Under the pieces are notes generated by a model, which was not told the DNA's origin, did no database searches, and worked only from the letters and a program-made list of their open reading frames with translations. A stretch of DNA of 64,000 bases from NCBI RefSeq assembly GCF_014396785.1, contig NZ_CP060718.1, positions 1,446,501 through 1,510,500 of the forward strand. Direction: 5' to 3'. Source of the DNA: Sphingomonas lutea. GTDB lineage: Bacteria; Pseudomonadota; Alphaproteobacteria; Sphingomonadales; Sphingomonadaceae. Position numbers and translations under genes: made by a program. Positions 1 through 9,622 of the stretch are shown here, in pieces (positions within the stretch are counted from its first letter, which is position 1; every line of letters begins with the position of its first letter).

Positions 1-1983
1 CTCAAGCGGCTGAAGCTCGAGCGACTGGTCGACCTGCTCTACCATTTGCCGACCGGGGCGATCGAGCGTGTCCGCGCGCCGGCCGCCAGCGCCGCCTTGC
101 TCGGCCGCCATGTCATCCTCGACGTGACGCCGTTCGAAACGCGCCAGGCACGCTCGGGCCGCGGGCCGTTCCGCGTGCTCGCCGGCGATGCCGACGGCAA
201 CACCATCACGCTCATCTACTTCAACAACCCAGGCTGGGCGCGGAAGACTCTGCCGATGGGTGAGGCGCGCACCGTGTCGGGCAAGCTCGAAGCCTATGGC
301 GACGAATGGCAGATCATCCATCCTGAGGTTGCCGAGCCGGGCGGCGCGCAGCAGCCGGCGCTGCGCGAACCCGTCTATCCGTTGACCGAAGGCCTGACCA
401 ACCGGCGAATGGGCGAGCTTGCGGCGACGGCTCTCGAGCGTGCGCCCGAGCTGCCCGAATGGGTCGAGCCGGGCCTGGTGTCGCGCGAGGGCTGGCGGCC
501 GTGGCGCGCGGCACTGGCGCAGGCGCATCGCGAGCCCGGATCGGACGACGCCAGGCGCCGGCTGGCCTATGACGAAGTGTTCGCCAACCAGCTTGCGCTG
601 CTGCTTCTCCGGCAATCGCAGCGCCGGCACCGCACCAACGCGTTGCCAGGCGACGAACGGCTGACCGGCGCGCTTCGCCTGCCTTATCAGCTGACGGGCG
701 CCCAGCGCCGGGTGATCGAGGAAATCCGCGGCGATTTGGCGCAGCAGGTGCCGATGCTGCGCCTGCTCCAGGGCGATGTCGGTTCGGGCAAGACCCTGGT
801 CGCGCTCATGGCGATGCTCGTCGCGGTTGAATCGGGGGCGCAGGCGGCGTTGCTTGCGCCGACCGAAATCCTCGCGCGCCAGCATCATGCGACCCTCCTC
901 GGCCAGCTGGACAGCCTTGGCGTGCGCGTCGCCATCCTCACCGGCCGCGAAAAGGGCAGGGCGCGCGAAAGCGTGCTGATGGGCCTCGCCGACGGATCGG
1001 TCGACATCCTGGTCGGCACCCACGCGATCTTTCAGGAAAAGGTCGCGTATCGAAACCTCGGGCTCGCGGTGATCGACGAGCAGCATCGCTTCGGCGTTTC
1101 GCAGCGACTGCTGCTTTCATCCAAGGCCGAACGGCCGCCACATTTGCTGGTCATGACCGCGACGCCAATCCCGCGTACGCTGACGCTGACCCAATATGGC
1201 GAAATGGACGTCAGCCGGATCGACGAGATGCCGCCCGGGCGCACGCCCATCGAAACGCTCGTGATCAGCGACGAAAAACTGGCCGACGTCATCGGCGGCC
1301 TCGCGCGTCACGCGGAAAACGGCGGCCAGGCCTATTGGGTCTGTCCGTTGGTTGACGAGAGCGAAAAGAGCGATGCCGCCGCAGCCGAAGAGCGCGCGCA
1401 GGTTCTGCGCCTGCGCCTCGGCGGGGACAGGGTGGGGCTGGTCCATGGCCGGATGAAGGGGCCGGAAAAGGACGCGGTGATGACCGCCTTTGCCTCGGGC
1501 AGCTTGGCGGTGCTCGTCGCCACGACGGTAATCGAAGTCGGCGTCGACGTGCCCAATGCGACCCTGATGATCGTCGAGGGTGCCGAGCGCTTTGGCTTGG
1601 CTCAGCTTCACCAGCTGCGCGGACGCGTCGGGCGCGGATCAGGCAAGAGCACGTGCCTGCTGATCCGCGGGCAGAACCTGACCGAATCGGGACGCGCGCG
1701 CCTGGCGCTGATGCGCGAGACAAATGACGGTTTCCGCATTGCGGAGGAGGACTTGCGGCTGCGCGGGCCGGGCGAGATCCTCGGGCTTCGTCAGTCGGGC
1801 GAGGAGGCGTTCCGCGTCGCGACCGTCCAGGATGTCGAACAACTCGCGCCGATTGCGCAAAGCGACGCCCAGCTTCTGCTCGACCGCGATGGCGGGCTGA
1901 CCGGCGAGCGCGGCCGGGCCGCGCGGGTATGCCTCTATCTGTTCGAACGCGACCAGGCGGTGGGGCTCATCCGCTCAGGCTAG
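1..1983 (+). CDS. recG: ATP-dependent DNA helicase RecG (5' end missing)
   Basis: RecG unwinds branched DNA such as stalled forks and Holliday junctions. The open frame runs from base 1, so the window starts inside the gene; about 25-30 N-terminal residues seem to be missing against the usual length near 690. The N-terminal wedge/OB domain is followed by Walker A (GDVGSGKT, about nt 772-795), a helicase motif II of the form DEQH (about nt 1075-1086), the TATPIPRT motif, and a C-terminal helicase domain with the QLRGRVGRG motif typical of RecG. The stop TAG overlaps the tyrS stop on the other strand by four bases. Identification is secure. Confidence 0.97.
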   Translation, partial: LKRLKLERLVDLLYHLPTGAIERVRAPAASAALLGRHVILDVTPFETRQARSGRGPFRVLAGDADGNTITLIYFNNPGWARKTLPMGEARTVSGKLEAYGDEWQIIHPEVAEPGGAQQPALREPVYPLTEGLTNRRMGELAATALERAPELPEWVEPGLVSREGWRPWRAALAQAHREPGSDDARRRLAYDEVFANQLALLLLRQSQRRHRTNALPGDERLTGALRLPYQLTGAQRRVIEEIRGDLAQQVPMLRLLQGDVGSGKTLVALMAMLVAVESGAQAALLAPTEILARQHHATLLGQLDSLGVRVAILTGREKGRARESVLMGLADGSVDILVGTHAIFQEKVAYRNLGLAVIDEQHRFGVSQRLLLSSKAERPPHLLVMTATPIPRTLTLTQYGEMDVSRIDEMPPGRTPIETLVISDEKLADVIGGLARHAENGGQAYWVCPLVDESEKSDAAAAEERAQVLRLRLGGDRVGLVHGRMKGPEKDAVMTAFASGSLAVLVATTVIEVGVDVPNATLMIVEGAERFGLAQLHQLRGRVGRGSGKSTCLLIRGQNLTESGRARLALMRETNDGFRIAEEDLRLRGPGEILGLRQSGEEAFRVATVQDVEQLAPIAQSDAQLLLDRDGGLTGERGRAARVCLYLFERDQAVGLIRSG

Positions 1984-3185
1984 GCGGTGAGCAGTCCGTG
2001 CTTCTTTTTGCCAAGGCTGAGCTTGCCTTTGGTGACGACCAATGCCGGATCGCTGACGACGGCGTCATCCAACCGTACCGCGCCTTCGGCGATCTTGCGT
2101 TTTGCTTCTCCGTTGGACGCGCAGAAGCCGAGGCCCGTCAGTGCGGCGAGAATCGATATCCCCCCGCCCGTCGACAAGCTCGGAAGGTCGGCGCTGGCGC
2201 CACCGGCGAAGGTCTCCGCGGCGGTGCGCTTCGCCTTTTCGGCATGTTCACGCCCGTGCAGCATCGCCGTCGCTTCGGTCGCTAGAACGATCTTGGCTTG
2301 GTTGATCTCGGCGCCTTGCAACCCCTCGAGCCGGGCAATCTCGTCCAGCGGCAAATCGGTGAACAGGCGCAGGAATTTCGCGACGTCGGCGTCGGCCGTA
2401 TTCCGCCAGAACTGCCAGTAATCGTAAGGGCCTAGCTGGTCGGCGTTGAGCCAGACCGCGCCCTGCGCCGTCTTGCCCATCTTGCCGCCGTCCGCGGTAG
2501 TGATGAGCGGCGTCGTCAGGCCGAAGACCTCTGTCCCGTCCATCCGCCGCGTCAGCTCGATGCCGTTGACGATATTCCCCCATTGGTCGGATCCGCCCAT
2601 CTGCAGGCGGCAGCCTTCGCGCCGGGACAGTTCACGGAAATCATAGCCCTGCAGGATCATATAGTTGAATTCGAGAAAGCTGAGCGACTGCTCGCGGTCG
2701 AGACGCAGTTTGACCGAATCGAAGCTCAGCATCCGATTGACCGAGAAATGCTGCCCGACCTCCCGCAGGAACGGCACATATTCCAGGCGATCGAGCCAGT
2801 CGGCATTGTCGGCCATGATCGCGTCCGCCGGTCCGTCGCCGAAGGTCAGGAAGCTTTCGAACACCCGCTTGATGCTCGCAATATTGGCGTTGATCGTTTC
2901 CGCCGTGAGCAGCTTGCGCGCTTCGTCCTTGAAGCTGGGATCGCCGATCTTCGACGTGCCGCCGCCCATCAGCACGATCGGGCGATGTCCCGCTTGCTGC
3001 AAACGGCGAAGCAGCATGATCTGAACCAGGCTGCCGACATGCAAGCTCGGCGCCGTGGCATCGAACCCGATATAGCCGGTGACGACCTCACGCGCCGCCA
3101 GCGCGTCGAGCGCCTCCGCGTCCGTGACTTGATGGATGTAGCCGCGCTCGTCGAGCAGCTGGAGGAGGGGCGAGCGATAGGTCAT
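1980..3185 (-). CDS. tyrS: Tyrosyl-tRNA synthetase
   Basis: Class I synthetase of 401 residues that charges tRNA-Tyr. The HIGH signature appears as HVGS at residues 49-52, and the KMSKS loop as KMGKT at about residue 235. The motif GGSDQWGNI lies between them, and a C-terminal S4-type RNA-binding domain occupies roughly residues 335-401. Length matches the bacterial TyrS family. It is convergent with recG and shares a CTAG overlap of the two stop codons. It is followed (upstream) by the divergent DOMON-like gene at 3231. Confidence 0.97.
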   Translation of the reverse strand: MTYRSPLLQLLDERGYIHQVTDAEALDALAAREVVTGYIGFDATAPSLHVGSLVQIMLLRRLQQAGHRPIVLMGGGTSKIGDPSFKDEARKLLTAETINANIASIKRVFESFLTFGDGPADAIMADNADWLDRLEYVPFLREVGQHFSVNRMLSFDSVKLRLDREQSLSFLEFNYMILQGYDFRELSRREGCRLQMGGSDQWGNIVNGIELTRRMDGTEVFGLTTPLITTADGGKMGKTAQGAVWLNADQLGPYDYWQFWRNTADADVAKFLRLFTDLPLDEIARLEGLQGAEINQAKIVLATEATAMLHGREHAEKAKRTAAETFAGGASADLPSLSTGGGISILAALTGLGFCASNGEAKRKIAEGAVRLDDAVVSDPALVVTKGKLSLGKKKHGLLTA

Positions 3186-3230
3186 GATCGCCGCTTAGCG
3201 TGACGCCCCGCGCGCTGCTACTGCGTCGCG

Positions 3231-3767
3231 ATGCAGCTCAGTCTGGTTCCGCATCCGCAGTCGCCACCGTCCGACCCGTCGTTCAGGCTCTGGGTGGATC
3301 TGCAACATGCCGGATCATTGGGCGCGAAGGCGACGACAAACCTTTGGTTCTGCGTCGGTGCGCCGATGTCGCGTTTCGTCATCCCGGCGCCCGGCGACCC
3401 AGAGAGGACCGACGATTTGTGGCAGGCGACCTGCTTCGAAGCCTTCCTCAAAGCCGACGGCCAACCCCATTACCAGGAATGGAATTTCGCGCCGTCGGGT
3501 AATTGGGCGGCGTACGATTTCACCGACTACCGAAGCGATCGAACTGACGCTCCGGTCACGCAGCCGCCGTACGTCCGGTTGCAGGACAATTTCACTTGGT
3601 GGCAGCTTGGCGCGACCTTTGCGGTCGAGGCGCGCGCCGACTGGACCTTGGGCTTGTCGGCGATCCTCATCGAGCAGGACGGAACGAAATCTCATTGGGC
3701 GCTGGCGCACGGCGCGGGTGAGCCCGATTTCCACGACCCGGTTTGCTTCGCTGCGCGGCTTCCCTAA
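3231..3767 (+). CDS. DOMON-like domain protein
   Basis: A 178-residue protein without a clear signal peptide. It is tryptophan-rich and beta-rich (for example DDLWQATCFEAF, EWNFAPSGNWAAY, NFTWWQLGATF), a pattern I recognise from the small DOMON-like (murB-like) ligand-binding family seen in sphingomonads. DOMON folds bind haem or sugars in other proteins, but the ligand here is unknown. The start ATG at 3231 is the only sensible one. The next gene, a NamZ-type muramidase, begins nine bases after the stop, so the two are probably co-transcribed, which suggests a role linked to cell-wall sugar turnover (inference). Confidence 0.75.
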   Translation: MQLSLVPHPQSPPSDPSFRLWVDLQHAGSLGAKATTNLWFCVGAPMSRFVIPAPGDPERTDDLWQATCFEAFLKADGQPHYQEWNFAPSGNWAAYDFTDYRSDRTDAPVTQPPYVRLQDNFTWWQLGATFAVEARADWTLGLSAILIEQDGTKSHWALAHGAGEPDFHDPVCFAARLP

Positions 3768-3776
3768 CACGCCGTC

Positions 3777-4979
3777 ATGACCCTGTTCGGAATCGACCGG
3801 CTGCTTGCCGAGCCGGAACTTCGCCGCCCTCTCGAAGGCAAGCGCGTCGCGCTGCTCGCCCATCCGGCGTCGGTGACGCGCGACCTGACGCACAGCCTCG
3901 ACGCGTTGGTCGCGGCCGGCCTCAACGTCTCGGCGGTGTTCGGGCCGCAGCATGGCGTGCGCGGCGACCTCCAAGACAATATGATGGAATCGCCCGACTT
4001 CACCGACCCGACCTACGGCGTGCCGGTGTTCAGCCTGTATGGCGAGGTCCGCCGGCCCACGGGCCAGTCAATGAGTACCTTCGACGTCCTGCTGGTTGAT
4101 CTGCAGGATCTCGGCTGCCGCATCTACACCTACGTCACGACCTTGCTCTACGTTCTCGAAGCTGCCGCCGAACACGGCAAGGCGGTATGGGTGCTCGACC
4201 GTCCCAACCCCGCCGGCCGCCCGGTCGAGGGGCTGACGCTCCGTCCGGGCTGGGAAAGCTTCGTCGGCGCGGGGCCATTCCCGATGCGCCACGGACTGAC
4301 GCTCGGCGAGCTCGGCGCCTGGTTCGTCGATCATTTCAAGCTCGACGTCGATTATCGCGTGATCGAAATGACGGGCTATGCGCCCGACGCCGCGCCGGGT
4401 TTCGGTTGGCCGGCGGAACGCATCTGGATCAATCCCAGCCCCAATGCCGCCAACCTCAACATGGCGCGCGCTTACGCCGGTACCGTGATGCTCGAGGGGA
4501 CCAATCTGAGCGAGGGCAGGGGTACCACGCGTCCGCTAGAGCTGTTCGGCGCGCCGGATCTCGCGCCCCGCGAGGTCATGGCGGAAATGGCGCGGATCGC
4601 GCCCGACTGGCTCCGCGGCTGTAGGCTGCGCGAGGTCGCGTTCCAGCCGACCTTCCACAAGCACCAGGGGGAGCTGTGCCACGGCATCATGATCCATGCC
4701 GAGGGCGACGGATACGATCATCAAGCCTTCCGCCCGTGGCGGCTGCAGGCGCTCGGCTTCAAGTCGATCCGCAATCTTCATCCGGACTATGACCTGTGGC
4801 GCGACTTTCCCTATGAATATGAATTCGACAAGCTTGCGATCGACGTCATCAACGGATCGTCGCTCCTGCGCGAATGGGTTGATGACCGCACGTCCGAAGC
4901 CGGCGATCTCGACCAGCTGACCCGTCCGGACGAAGAATCATGGGCGAAAGACCGGGAACGGTTCCTGCTTTACGCCTAG
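3777..4979 (+). CDS. DUF1343 / NamZ-type exo-beta-N-acetylmuramidase
   Basis: A 400-residue DUF1343 protein. The family founder, NamZ of Bacillus subtilis, removes terminal N-acetylmuramic acid from peptidoglycan fragments. Visible family features are the GPQHGVRGD segment near residue 60, the VDLQDLGCRIYTY segment near residue 105, DRPNPAGR near residue 140, and EGTNLSEGRGTTRP near residue 240. There is no signal peptide, so a cytoplasmic recycling role is more likely than a secreted one, unless export is unusual. It lies directly behind the DOMON-like gene. The substrate is inferred from the family only. Confidence 0.85.
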   Translation: MTLFGIDRLLAEPELRRPLEGKRVALLAHPASVTRDLTHSLDALVAAGLNVSAVFGPQHGVRGDLQDNMMESPDFTDPTYGVPVFSLYGEVRRPTGQSMSTFDVLLVDLQDLGCRIYTYVTTLLYVLEAAAEHGKAVWVLDRPNPAGRPVEGLTLRPGWESFVGAGPFPMRHGLTLGELGAWFVDHFKLDVDYRVIEMTGYAPDAAPGFGWPAERIWINPSPNAANLNMARAYAGTVMLEGTNLSEGRGTTRPLELFGAPDLAPREVMAEMARIAPDWLRGCRLREVAFQPTFHKHQGELCHGIMIHAEGDGYDHQAFRPWRLQALGFKSIRNLHPDYDLWRDFPYEYEFDKLAIDVINGSSLLREWVDDRTSEAGDLDQLTRPDEESWAKDRERFLLYA

Positions 4980-5064
4980 GCCGTGAGGGAATCCTTGAGA
5001 TTTCCGTTACGGGTCGTACCAATCCGCCTGTCTAGATCGATGAACCTGCTTGGGGAGATCGAAA

Positions 5065-5676
5065 ATGCGCGCAGGGTGGTTGGTGGTCGCGGTAAGCGTC
5101 CTGGCGTCTCAAGCATCGGCGGCGCAGGTCGCGAGTTCGAACTCGGCGGCGGTACCGGATCGCGCAAAGCTGGAGCGCGAAGCCAAAAACTGGGAAACCC
5201 TGCACAAGTTGTACCCTAAGCAGTCGCTGGCGGCGGGCGAGCAGGGTTTGGTGGGATTTCTGATCGGAATTGACGCGGCAGGCAGCCCGACCAAGTGCCA
5301 GATCACGCATACGAGCGGCTACAAGACGCTGGATGAAGAAACTTGCAAGCTCATCATGGTGCACGCGACGTTCAAGCGCCCGGCAGGGCTGAGCCTGTCG
5401 CAGGAGCGCACCTATGAAGGCGTGGTCAACTGGAAGCTTCCGTCGACACCGCTCGCCGCGGTGCCCGAAATACCCAAGCCCGTGCTCGCCTCCGCTGCAC
5501 CGGAGCCGCAAATCTGCAAACGGACCGTGCGCGTGGGAACGCTGGCCGGCTTCGAACGGACGTGCATGACCCAGCGCGAATGGGACAAGGCAACGCAGGA
5601 TACGCAGGATTATTGGAATGATCTGCAAGGCCGGAAGGGATCGTCGCGATGCCCGCCCGGCAGTGAGTCTTGCTGA
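5065..5676 (+). CDS. Secreted protein with solitary TonB C-terminal domain (copy 1)
   Basis: 203 residues from the ATG at 5065, which has GGGGAGA seven bases upstream; an in-frame TTG at 5050 is less likely. A signal peptide ends at about ASAAQ (residue 22). A TonB-C-like domain follows (GLVGFLIGIDAAGSPTKCQ), with two cysteines spaced as in its neighbour, and then a tail with CKRTV and ERTCM. It has no proline-rich spacer or membrane anchor, so it cannot work like classic TonB. The gene at 5720 is a tandem paralogue with the same layout. Function unknown; a periplasmic role is inferred. Confidence 0.75.
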   Translation: MRAGWLVVAVSVLASQASAAQVASSNSAAVPDRAKLEREAKNWETLHKLYPKQSLAAGEQGLVGFLIGIDAAGSPTKCQITHTSGYKTLDEETCKLIMVHATFKRPAGLSLSQERTYEGVVNWKLPSTPLAAVPEIPKPVLASAAPEPQICKRTVRVGTLAGFERTCMTQREWDKATQDTQDYWNDLQGRKGSSRCPPGSESC

Positions 5677-5719
5677 CGTCGATTACCCGTAAGCCATAAG
5701 GATAGTTCAGGAGCACCCG

Positions 5720-6289
5720 ATGCGTATTGTTGTTCTACTTCTTAGCGCGACCTTTGCCGGATTGTCGGTGCCGGCTGCGGCCGAAACGTCAACCGCGGCG
5801 CAAAACGCCCGCGACATGGCGAATCTCAGCGTGCTGCAATCCTATTATCCGGCGCGCGCCTTGGCTGCCCGCGAACAGGGCCCTGTCGGCTTCCGCGTCA
5901 AGATCGACGCGTCGGGCCAGCCGACCGAATGCCAGGTGACGCAAAGCAGCGGTTACCCCCTGCTCGACAAGGAGACGTGCGACCTCATTACCCTGCGTGC
6001 CGTGTTCAAGCGCGCCGAAGGGGTCAGCGGGTCGCAAGTGTCGACGCACGATGGCGTGGTCAATTGGAAGCTTCCGGATTCGATGTCGATCAAGACGCTG
6101 ACGTCGCCGCAGCGGGTCGCGACCGCCGTCGCGCCCGAAAAGAAGATCTGCAAGAAATCGGTAAAGACCGGGTCGTTGGTAGCGACCGAGCGGGTCTGCA
6201 TGACTTCGTCCCAATGGAAGCGCCAGTCGGATGAATCCAAGCAATTCTGGGAAGAAAACAGCCGCAAGGGCTCGACCTCGGGCAACTAG
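5720..6289 (+). CDS. Secreted protein with solitary TonB C-terminal domain (copy 2)
   Basis: 189 residues, preceded by AGGAG nine bases before the ATG. A signal peptide ends near VPAAAE (residue 22). The TonB-C-like segment (GPVGFRVKIDASGQPTECQ), the conserved cysteine pair, a VVNWKLP motif and a C-terminal CKKSVKTG...RVCM tail all match the gene just upstream, so the pair arose by tandem duplication. The most variable part is the region between the domain and the tail. A strong hairpin terminator follows at 6306. Function unknown. Confidence 0.75.
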   Translation: MRIVVLLLSATFAGLSVPAAAETSTAAQNARDMANLSVLQSYYPARALAAREQGPVGFRVKIDASGQPTECQVTQSSGYPLLDKETCDLITLRAVFKRAEGVSGSQVSTHDGVVNWKLPDSMSIKTLTSPQRVATAVAPEKKICKKSVKTGSLVATERVCMTSSQWKRQSDESKQFWEENSRKGSTSGN

Positions 6290-6305
6290 GCGACATTGAC
6301 CTCAT

Positions 6306-6340
6306 AAGCCGGCGGCGCCCCCTTTGCCGCCGGCTTTGTT
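6306..6340 (+). terminator. Rho-independent terminator
   Basis: A perfect 11-bp inverted repeat (AAGCCGGCGGC at 6306-6316 and its complement at 6326-6336) encloses a nine-base loop and runs into TTTGTTG. It lies 16 bases after the second TonB-domain gene and should end that transcript. Confidence 0.8.
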
Positions 6341-6409
6341 GTGGTTAACGAAAGAGTAGCTCTTCGCCCCTATGCCGTCCCCAGGAATGCAAGGGGGAAC
6401 GGGCGTCCA

Positions 6410-7807
6410 ATGGCCACGCACGGGATCGAGGAAGTTACGGAAAATGCGATCCGCGCGGTCGCGCGCGATTGCGGGTCGCTGTCGATGGAATGCAGCGATG
6501 TCGCCGGTTACGTGAAGGGCGTCTCGGACCGCATTGGCGAGCATTTGAAGATGCTCGACCAGCTCGAGGAGGTCACCACCCGCCTGCTCGGCGACCAGGC
6601 CCGCGTGTCGGACTCCACTGATGAAGCGCGGCTGTTGTCCGAACAGGCCCGCGCCAAGCTCGAAGCGGGGCGCGCGGCGATCGACGACACGATCGGCGGG
6701 TTCAAGGGCCTGACCGAGCTCGTCGTCCAGCTCGGTGAGCGCATGGCCGGTTTCGCCTCGGCGATGAACCAGGTGCAGACCGTGTCCTCGACCATCGAGA
6801 CAATTGCGCGCAAGACCAACATGCTGGCGCTCAACGCGACGATCGAGGCCGCCCGTGCCGGCGACGCCGGGCGCAGCTTCGCGGTCGTCGCCGCCGAGGT
6901 GAAGAAGCTTGCTCACGACACGCGCACAGCGACCAGCCAGATCGCCTCGACCATCGGGGAACTGACCCGCGAGGCCAGTGCCGTGACCGCGGAAATCAAG
7001 ACAGGCGTGGAGCGCAGCCGCGCCGCGCAATCGGGCTTCGGCGCGATCAGCGACACGGTGCGTGAGGTGAGCGAAATCGTCGGCATGGTCGACCGCCAGA
7101 CCGAAGGCATCGCCCATTCGACCAGCATGATCCAGACCAGCGTCGACCGGGTGAAAGCAGGGCTGACCGATTTTGCCGGCGATGCACGGGCCAATGGCGC
7201 CGAACTGTCATCGGCGGAAAAGCGCCTGGCGCACCTCGAGATGCTGTCCAACACCATGCTCGACACGCTTGCCAATTCGGGCGCGGAAATCGACGACACG
7301 CCCTTCATTCTCAAGGCGCAGGAGGCCGCACGCCAAATCATGGCGACGGTCGATCGCGCCATCGACGAAGGCGATGTCACCGTCGATGACGTGTTCGACC
7401 GCGATTATCAGCTCGTCGAGGGCAGTAACCCCGTCCAGTATGATGTCCGCTTCAACGCCGCCGCCGATCGTTACGTCCGCCCCATCCTTGATCGGATCAA
7501 GATGTCCGACGGGCGGATCATCGGGTCGGCCATCGGGGACATGAACGGTTATCTGCCGACGCACCTTAGCGAACGCAGCCACCCGCAGGGCCCGGACCCC
7601 GTGTGGAACGATGAGCATTGCCGCAACCGGCGGATCCTGATCGACGACACCACGCGGGCCGCGCTGGAAAGCGACCGTCCGGCGACCTTAGCGACCTACC
7701 GCATGGAGCTGGGCGACAAATTCATCCCGGTGAAGAATGTGTTCGTCCCCTTGTGGTTCAAGGGCCGGCGCTGGGGAAATTACGAGCTCGCCTACCGCGA
7801 CGACTGA
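6410..7807 (+). CDS. Soluble methyl-accepting chemotaxis protein
   Basis: 465 residues from the ATG at 6410 (AAGGGGGAA ten bases upstream); an upstream GTG in frame has no such site. No membrane segment is visible. The N-terminal two thirds is a coiled-coil MCP signalling domain with the conserved hairpin tip ([19 protein letters not shown]) that contacts CheA/CheW. The last 150 residues are a separate globular domain (tryptophan- and proline-containing, [18 protein letters not shown] at the end), which is probably the sensor. This places the sensor after the signalling domain, the reverse of classic MCPs. No other chemotaxis genes are nearby. Confidence 0.85.
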   Translation: MATHGIEEVTENAIRAVARDCGSLSMECSDVAGYVKGVSDRIGEHLKMLDQLEEVTTRLLGDQARVSDSTDEARLLSEQARAKLEAGRAAIDDTIGGFKGLTELVVQLGERMAGFASAMNQVQTVSSTIETIARKTNMLALNATIEAARAGDAGRSFAVVAAEVKKLAHDTRTATSQIASTIGELTREASAVTAEIKTGVERSRAAQSGFGAISDTVREVSEIVGMVDRQTEGIAHSTSMIQTSVDRVKAGLTDFAGDARANGAELSSAEKRLAHLEMLSNTMLDTLANSGAEIDDTPFILKAQEAARQIMATVDRAIDEGDVTVDDVFDRDYQLVEGSNPVQYDVRFNAAADRYVRPILDRIKMSDGRIIGSAIGDMNGYLPTHLSERSHPQGPDPVWNDEHCRNRRILIDDTTRAALESDRPATLATYRMELGDKFIPVKNVFVPLWFKGRRWGNYELAYRDD

Positions 7808-7916
7808 TTGCACGGCCGCGCAAAAAATGTCGCGGACATAAACCTCGTCTTTACGCCCTTGCTTTAGGGCGGGGTGCTTAGACCACGGGCAAGTCCCGGA
7901 CTTTTAGAGGGGAAGC

Positions 7917-8588
7917 ATGGCGGCCAATCGTTCGCTCGATCCGAAATCGGTCGGCCTCGCGGAAGCCCAGCTTGCGCGAGTGGCAACCGAAGGTTGTGCG
8001 CGTCACCCCCACCTCAAAACTCTTCTTGAAGCGGTCGGGCCGAATTGCGGCCGCGACCTTGCCGACGCCGTGCACCTTCTGTGTCACCTGCACGGACGCT
8101 ATCCGGGATTGATCGAAGTCGCGCTGCAACGCGCACCCTCGTCTGCGGCGCAGGCCTGGCTGCAGCAAGCCAGTGACGGCTTTGAACGCGAACGACTTTA
8201 CCTGGTTCGCCTCACCGCTAGCGTCGGCCCACTGCCGAGCACCCCGGGTGCGGCCGAAACCGAAGCCAGTCTTTCATCCGCCCGCAACGCGCTGGAGACA
8301 CTGGCGACATCCGAACGGATGGGTTGCGCGCTGGGCGCGGCAACCGCGCTGGTTGGCGACTGGTGGCCGATCCGCCGAATGCTTGATCGGGCTGCGTCGC
8401 GCGCGGGCCTCGACTGCCCGGCTCCATCGCTGCCTAATGAAGCCTCGATCGTCGAGGTCATTCACCGCGCGTCCGAGACCCCGGCGAGCGAACGTGCTCT
8501 GGCCTTTGGCGGGGAGCAATTGCTGCTTCAGCACCGCGGCTTGTTCGACTTGCTCGAAGCCCGCACCGAAGCCCGCTCGGGCTATTAG
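7917..8588 (+). CDS. Hypothetical protein
   Basis: 223 residues, mostly helical and rich in alanine and leucine, with no signal peptide or membrane segment. The start ATG at 7917 follows AGAGGGGAAGC, a good ribosome-binding site. I see no catalytic motif; two cysteine/histidine clusters (CARHPH near residue 30 and CHLHGRYPG near residue 60) are the only notable residues. It resembles small uncharacterised proteins confined to sphingomonads. Its stop overlaps that of the convergent PspC gene by four bases (TTAG). Confidence 0.6.
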   Translation: MAANRSLDPKSVGLAEAQLARVATEGCARHPHLKTLLEAVGPNCGRDLADAVHLLCHLHGRYPGLIEVALQRAPSSAAQAWLQQASDGFERERLYLVRLTASVGPLPSTPGAAETEASLSSARNALETLATSERMGCALGAATALVGDWWPIRRMLDRAASRAGLDCPAPSLPNEASIVEVIHRASETPASERALAFGGEQLLLQHRGLFDLLEARTEARSGY

Positions 8589-8893
8589 GCCGCGATCGAC
8601 AGGTCGTCCTGCTTGGCGGGATCGTTCGCGGGCACGATTTGCGAAGTGGCTTGTGCATCGGCCGATACGACGCCGCTCTTGGCTTTCGGGAACAGCAGGC
8701 GCGACGCAAGGACCGCAACGCCGAGGCCGAAATAGACGGCAATCGCGATCATCGGGCTGAACAGCACCGACGCCGCGAACGGGATACGCAGCCAGTTCGG
8801 ATTGAAACCGAAGTCCTCACCGATCGCCTCGAACACGCCCAGAATCGTATGAGCGCGGAAAGGAAGGGCGGTCTGGTCGTCGTGCGCTTGCAT
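8585..8893 (-). CDS. PspC domain-containing membrane protein
   Basis: 102 residues. The segment HTILGVFEAIGEDFGFNPNW followed by a hydrophobic helix (about residues 40-68) matches the PspC family, small inner-membrane proteins linked to envelope-stress sensing. The C-terminal 35 residues are polar and cytoplasmic. No pspA, pspB or pspF is present in the window, so any role in the phage-shock response is inference from the family. It is transcribed away from panD, and the structured 250-base region between them holds both promoters. Confidence 0.8.
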   Translation of the reverse strand: MQAHDDQTALPFRAHTILGVFEAIGEDFGFNPNWLRIPFAASVLFSPMIAIAVYFGLGVAVLASRLLFPKAKSGVVSADAQATSQIVPANDPAKQDDLSIAA

Positions 8894-8969
8894 GTCTTAC
8901 TCCATTGGCGAAGCCTGTGCCGACAAGATCAGCAAGACCCATGCCAAAAACGAAGACCCTGTCTTCTCA

Positions 8970-9021
8970 GCACCTTGGTGCGTTAGTCCCAGTGGCGCCT
9001 TGGGACATTTTGCCAAGGCGC
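8970..9021. other. Cluster of overlapping inverted repeats upstream of panD
   Basis: Three hairpins overlap here: GCACC-TT-GGTGC (8970-8981), GTCCCA/TGGGAC (8986-8991 with 9001-9006), and GCGCCTTGG/CCAAGGCGC (8995-9003 with 9013-9021). The second and third cannot form together. The area lies between the divergent pspC-like gene and panD and has no poly-T tract, so a leader or operator structure is more likely than a terminator. Confidence 0.4.
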
Positions 9022-9156
9022 GCCCCGCAAAGTTGGGACTTTCCACCGCATGCTGCAAGTGCGATATTGCATCGCAGCACTTGAACAGTGCCTATTCATC
9101 GACAATCTGCTAGAGCGCGCGCCGCCTTGCGTGCCCTCAAGGAGCAGAACCCCGTG

Positions 9157-9579
9157 ATGCGGATCATGATGAAGTCCAAGATCCACCGCGCGACGGTGAC
9201 TCAGGCCGACCTTGATTATGTCGGGTCGGTCACGATCGATGCCGACCTGTTGGACGCCGCCGATCTCTACGAGGGCGAGCAGGTGGCCATCGTCGACAAT
9301 ACAAATGGCGCGAGGATCGAGACCTATGTCATCGCTGGTCCGCGGGGCAGCGGCATCATCGGTATCAATGGCGCTGCGGCGCATTTGGTCCACCCCGGCG
9401 ACCTCGTCATCATCATGAGCTACGCGATGATGGACGATGCGCAGGCGCGGGCTTTGGATCCAACCGTGGTCCATGTTGACGAGCGCAACCGGGTGGTGAA
9501 GATCGGCAACGACGCGGCCGAACCGGTGCCGGGGCAGGCGAACCAGCGTCGCGGGGATGCGGTCGAGGCGGCGGCTTAA
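9157..9579 (+). CDS. panD: Aspartate 1-decarboxylase precursor
   Basis: PanD makes beta-alanine from aspartate for pantothenate and coenzyme A. From the ATG at 9157 the product is 140 residues; a GTG one codon earlier is closer to the AAGGAG at 9139 and may also be used. The self-cleavage site Gly23-Ser24 (YVGSVTID), which yields the pyruvoyl cofactor, and the RIETYVIAG segment with the conserved tyrosine are both present. The C-terminal 20 residues are a poorly conserved tail. No other pantothenate genes are in the window. Confidence 0.95.
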   Translation: MRIMMKSKIHRATVTQADLDYVGSVTIDADLLDAADLYEGEQVAIVDNTNGARIETYVIAGPRGSGIIGINGAAAHLVHPGDLVIIMSYAMMDDAQARALDPTVVHVDERNRVVKIGNDAAEPVPGQANQRRGDAVEAAA

Positions 9580-9622
9580 ACGCAGTTCGGAACGCAGACT
9601 GCAAGCACGGCGTATTGAAGCC

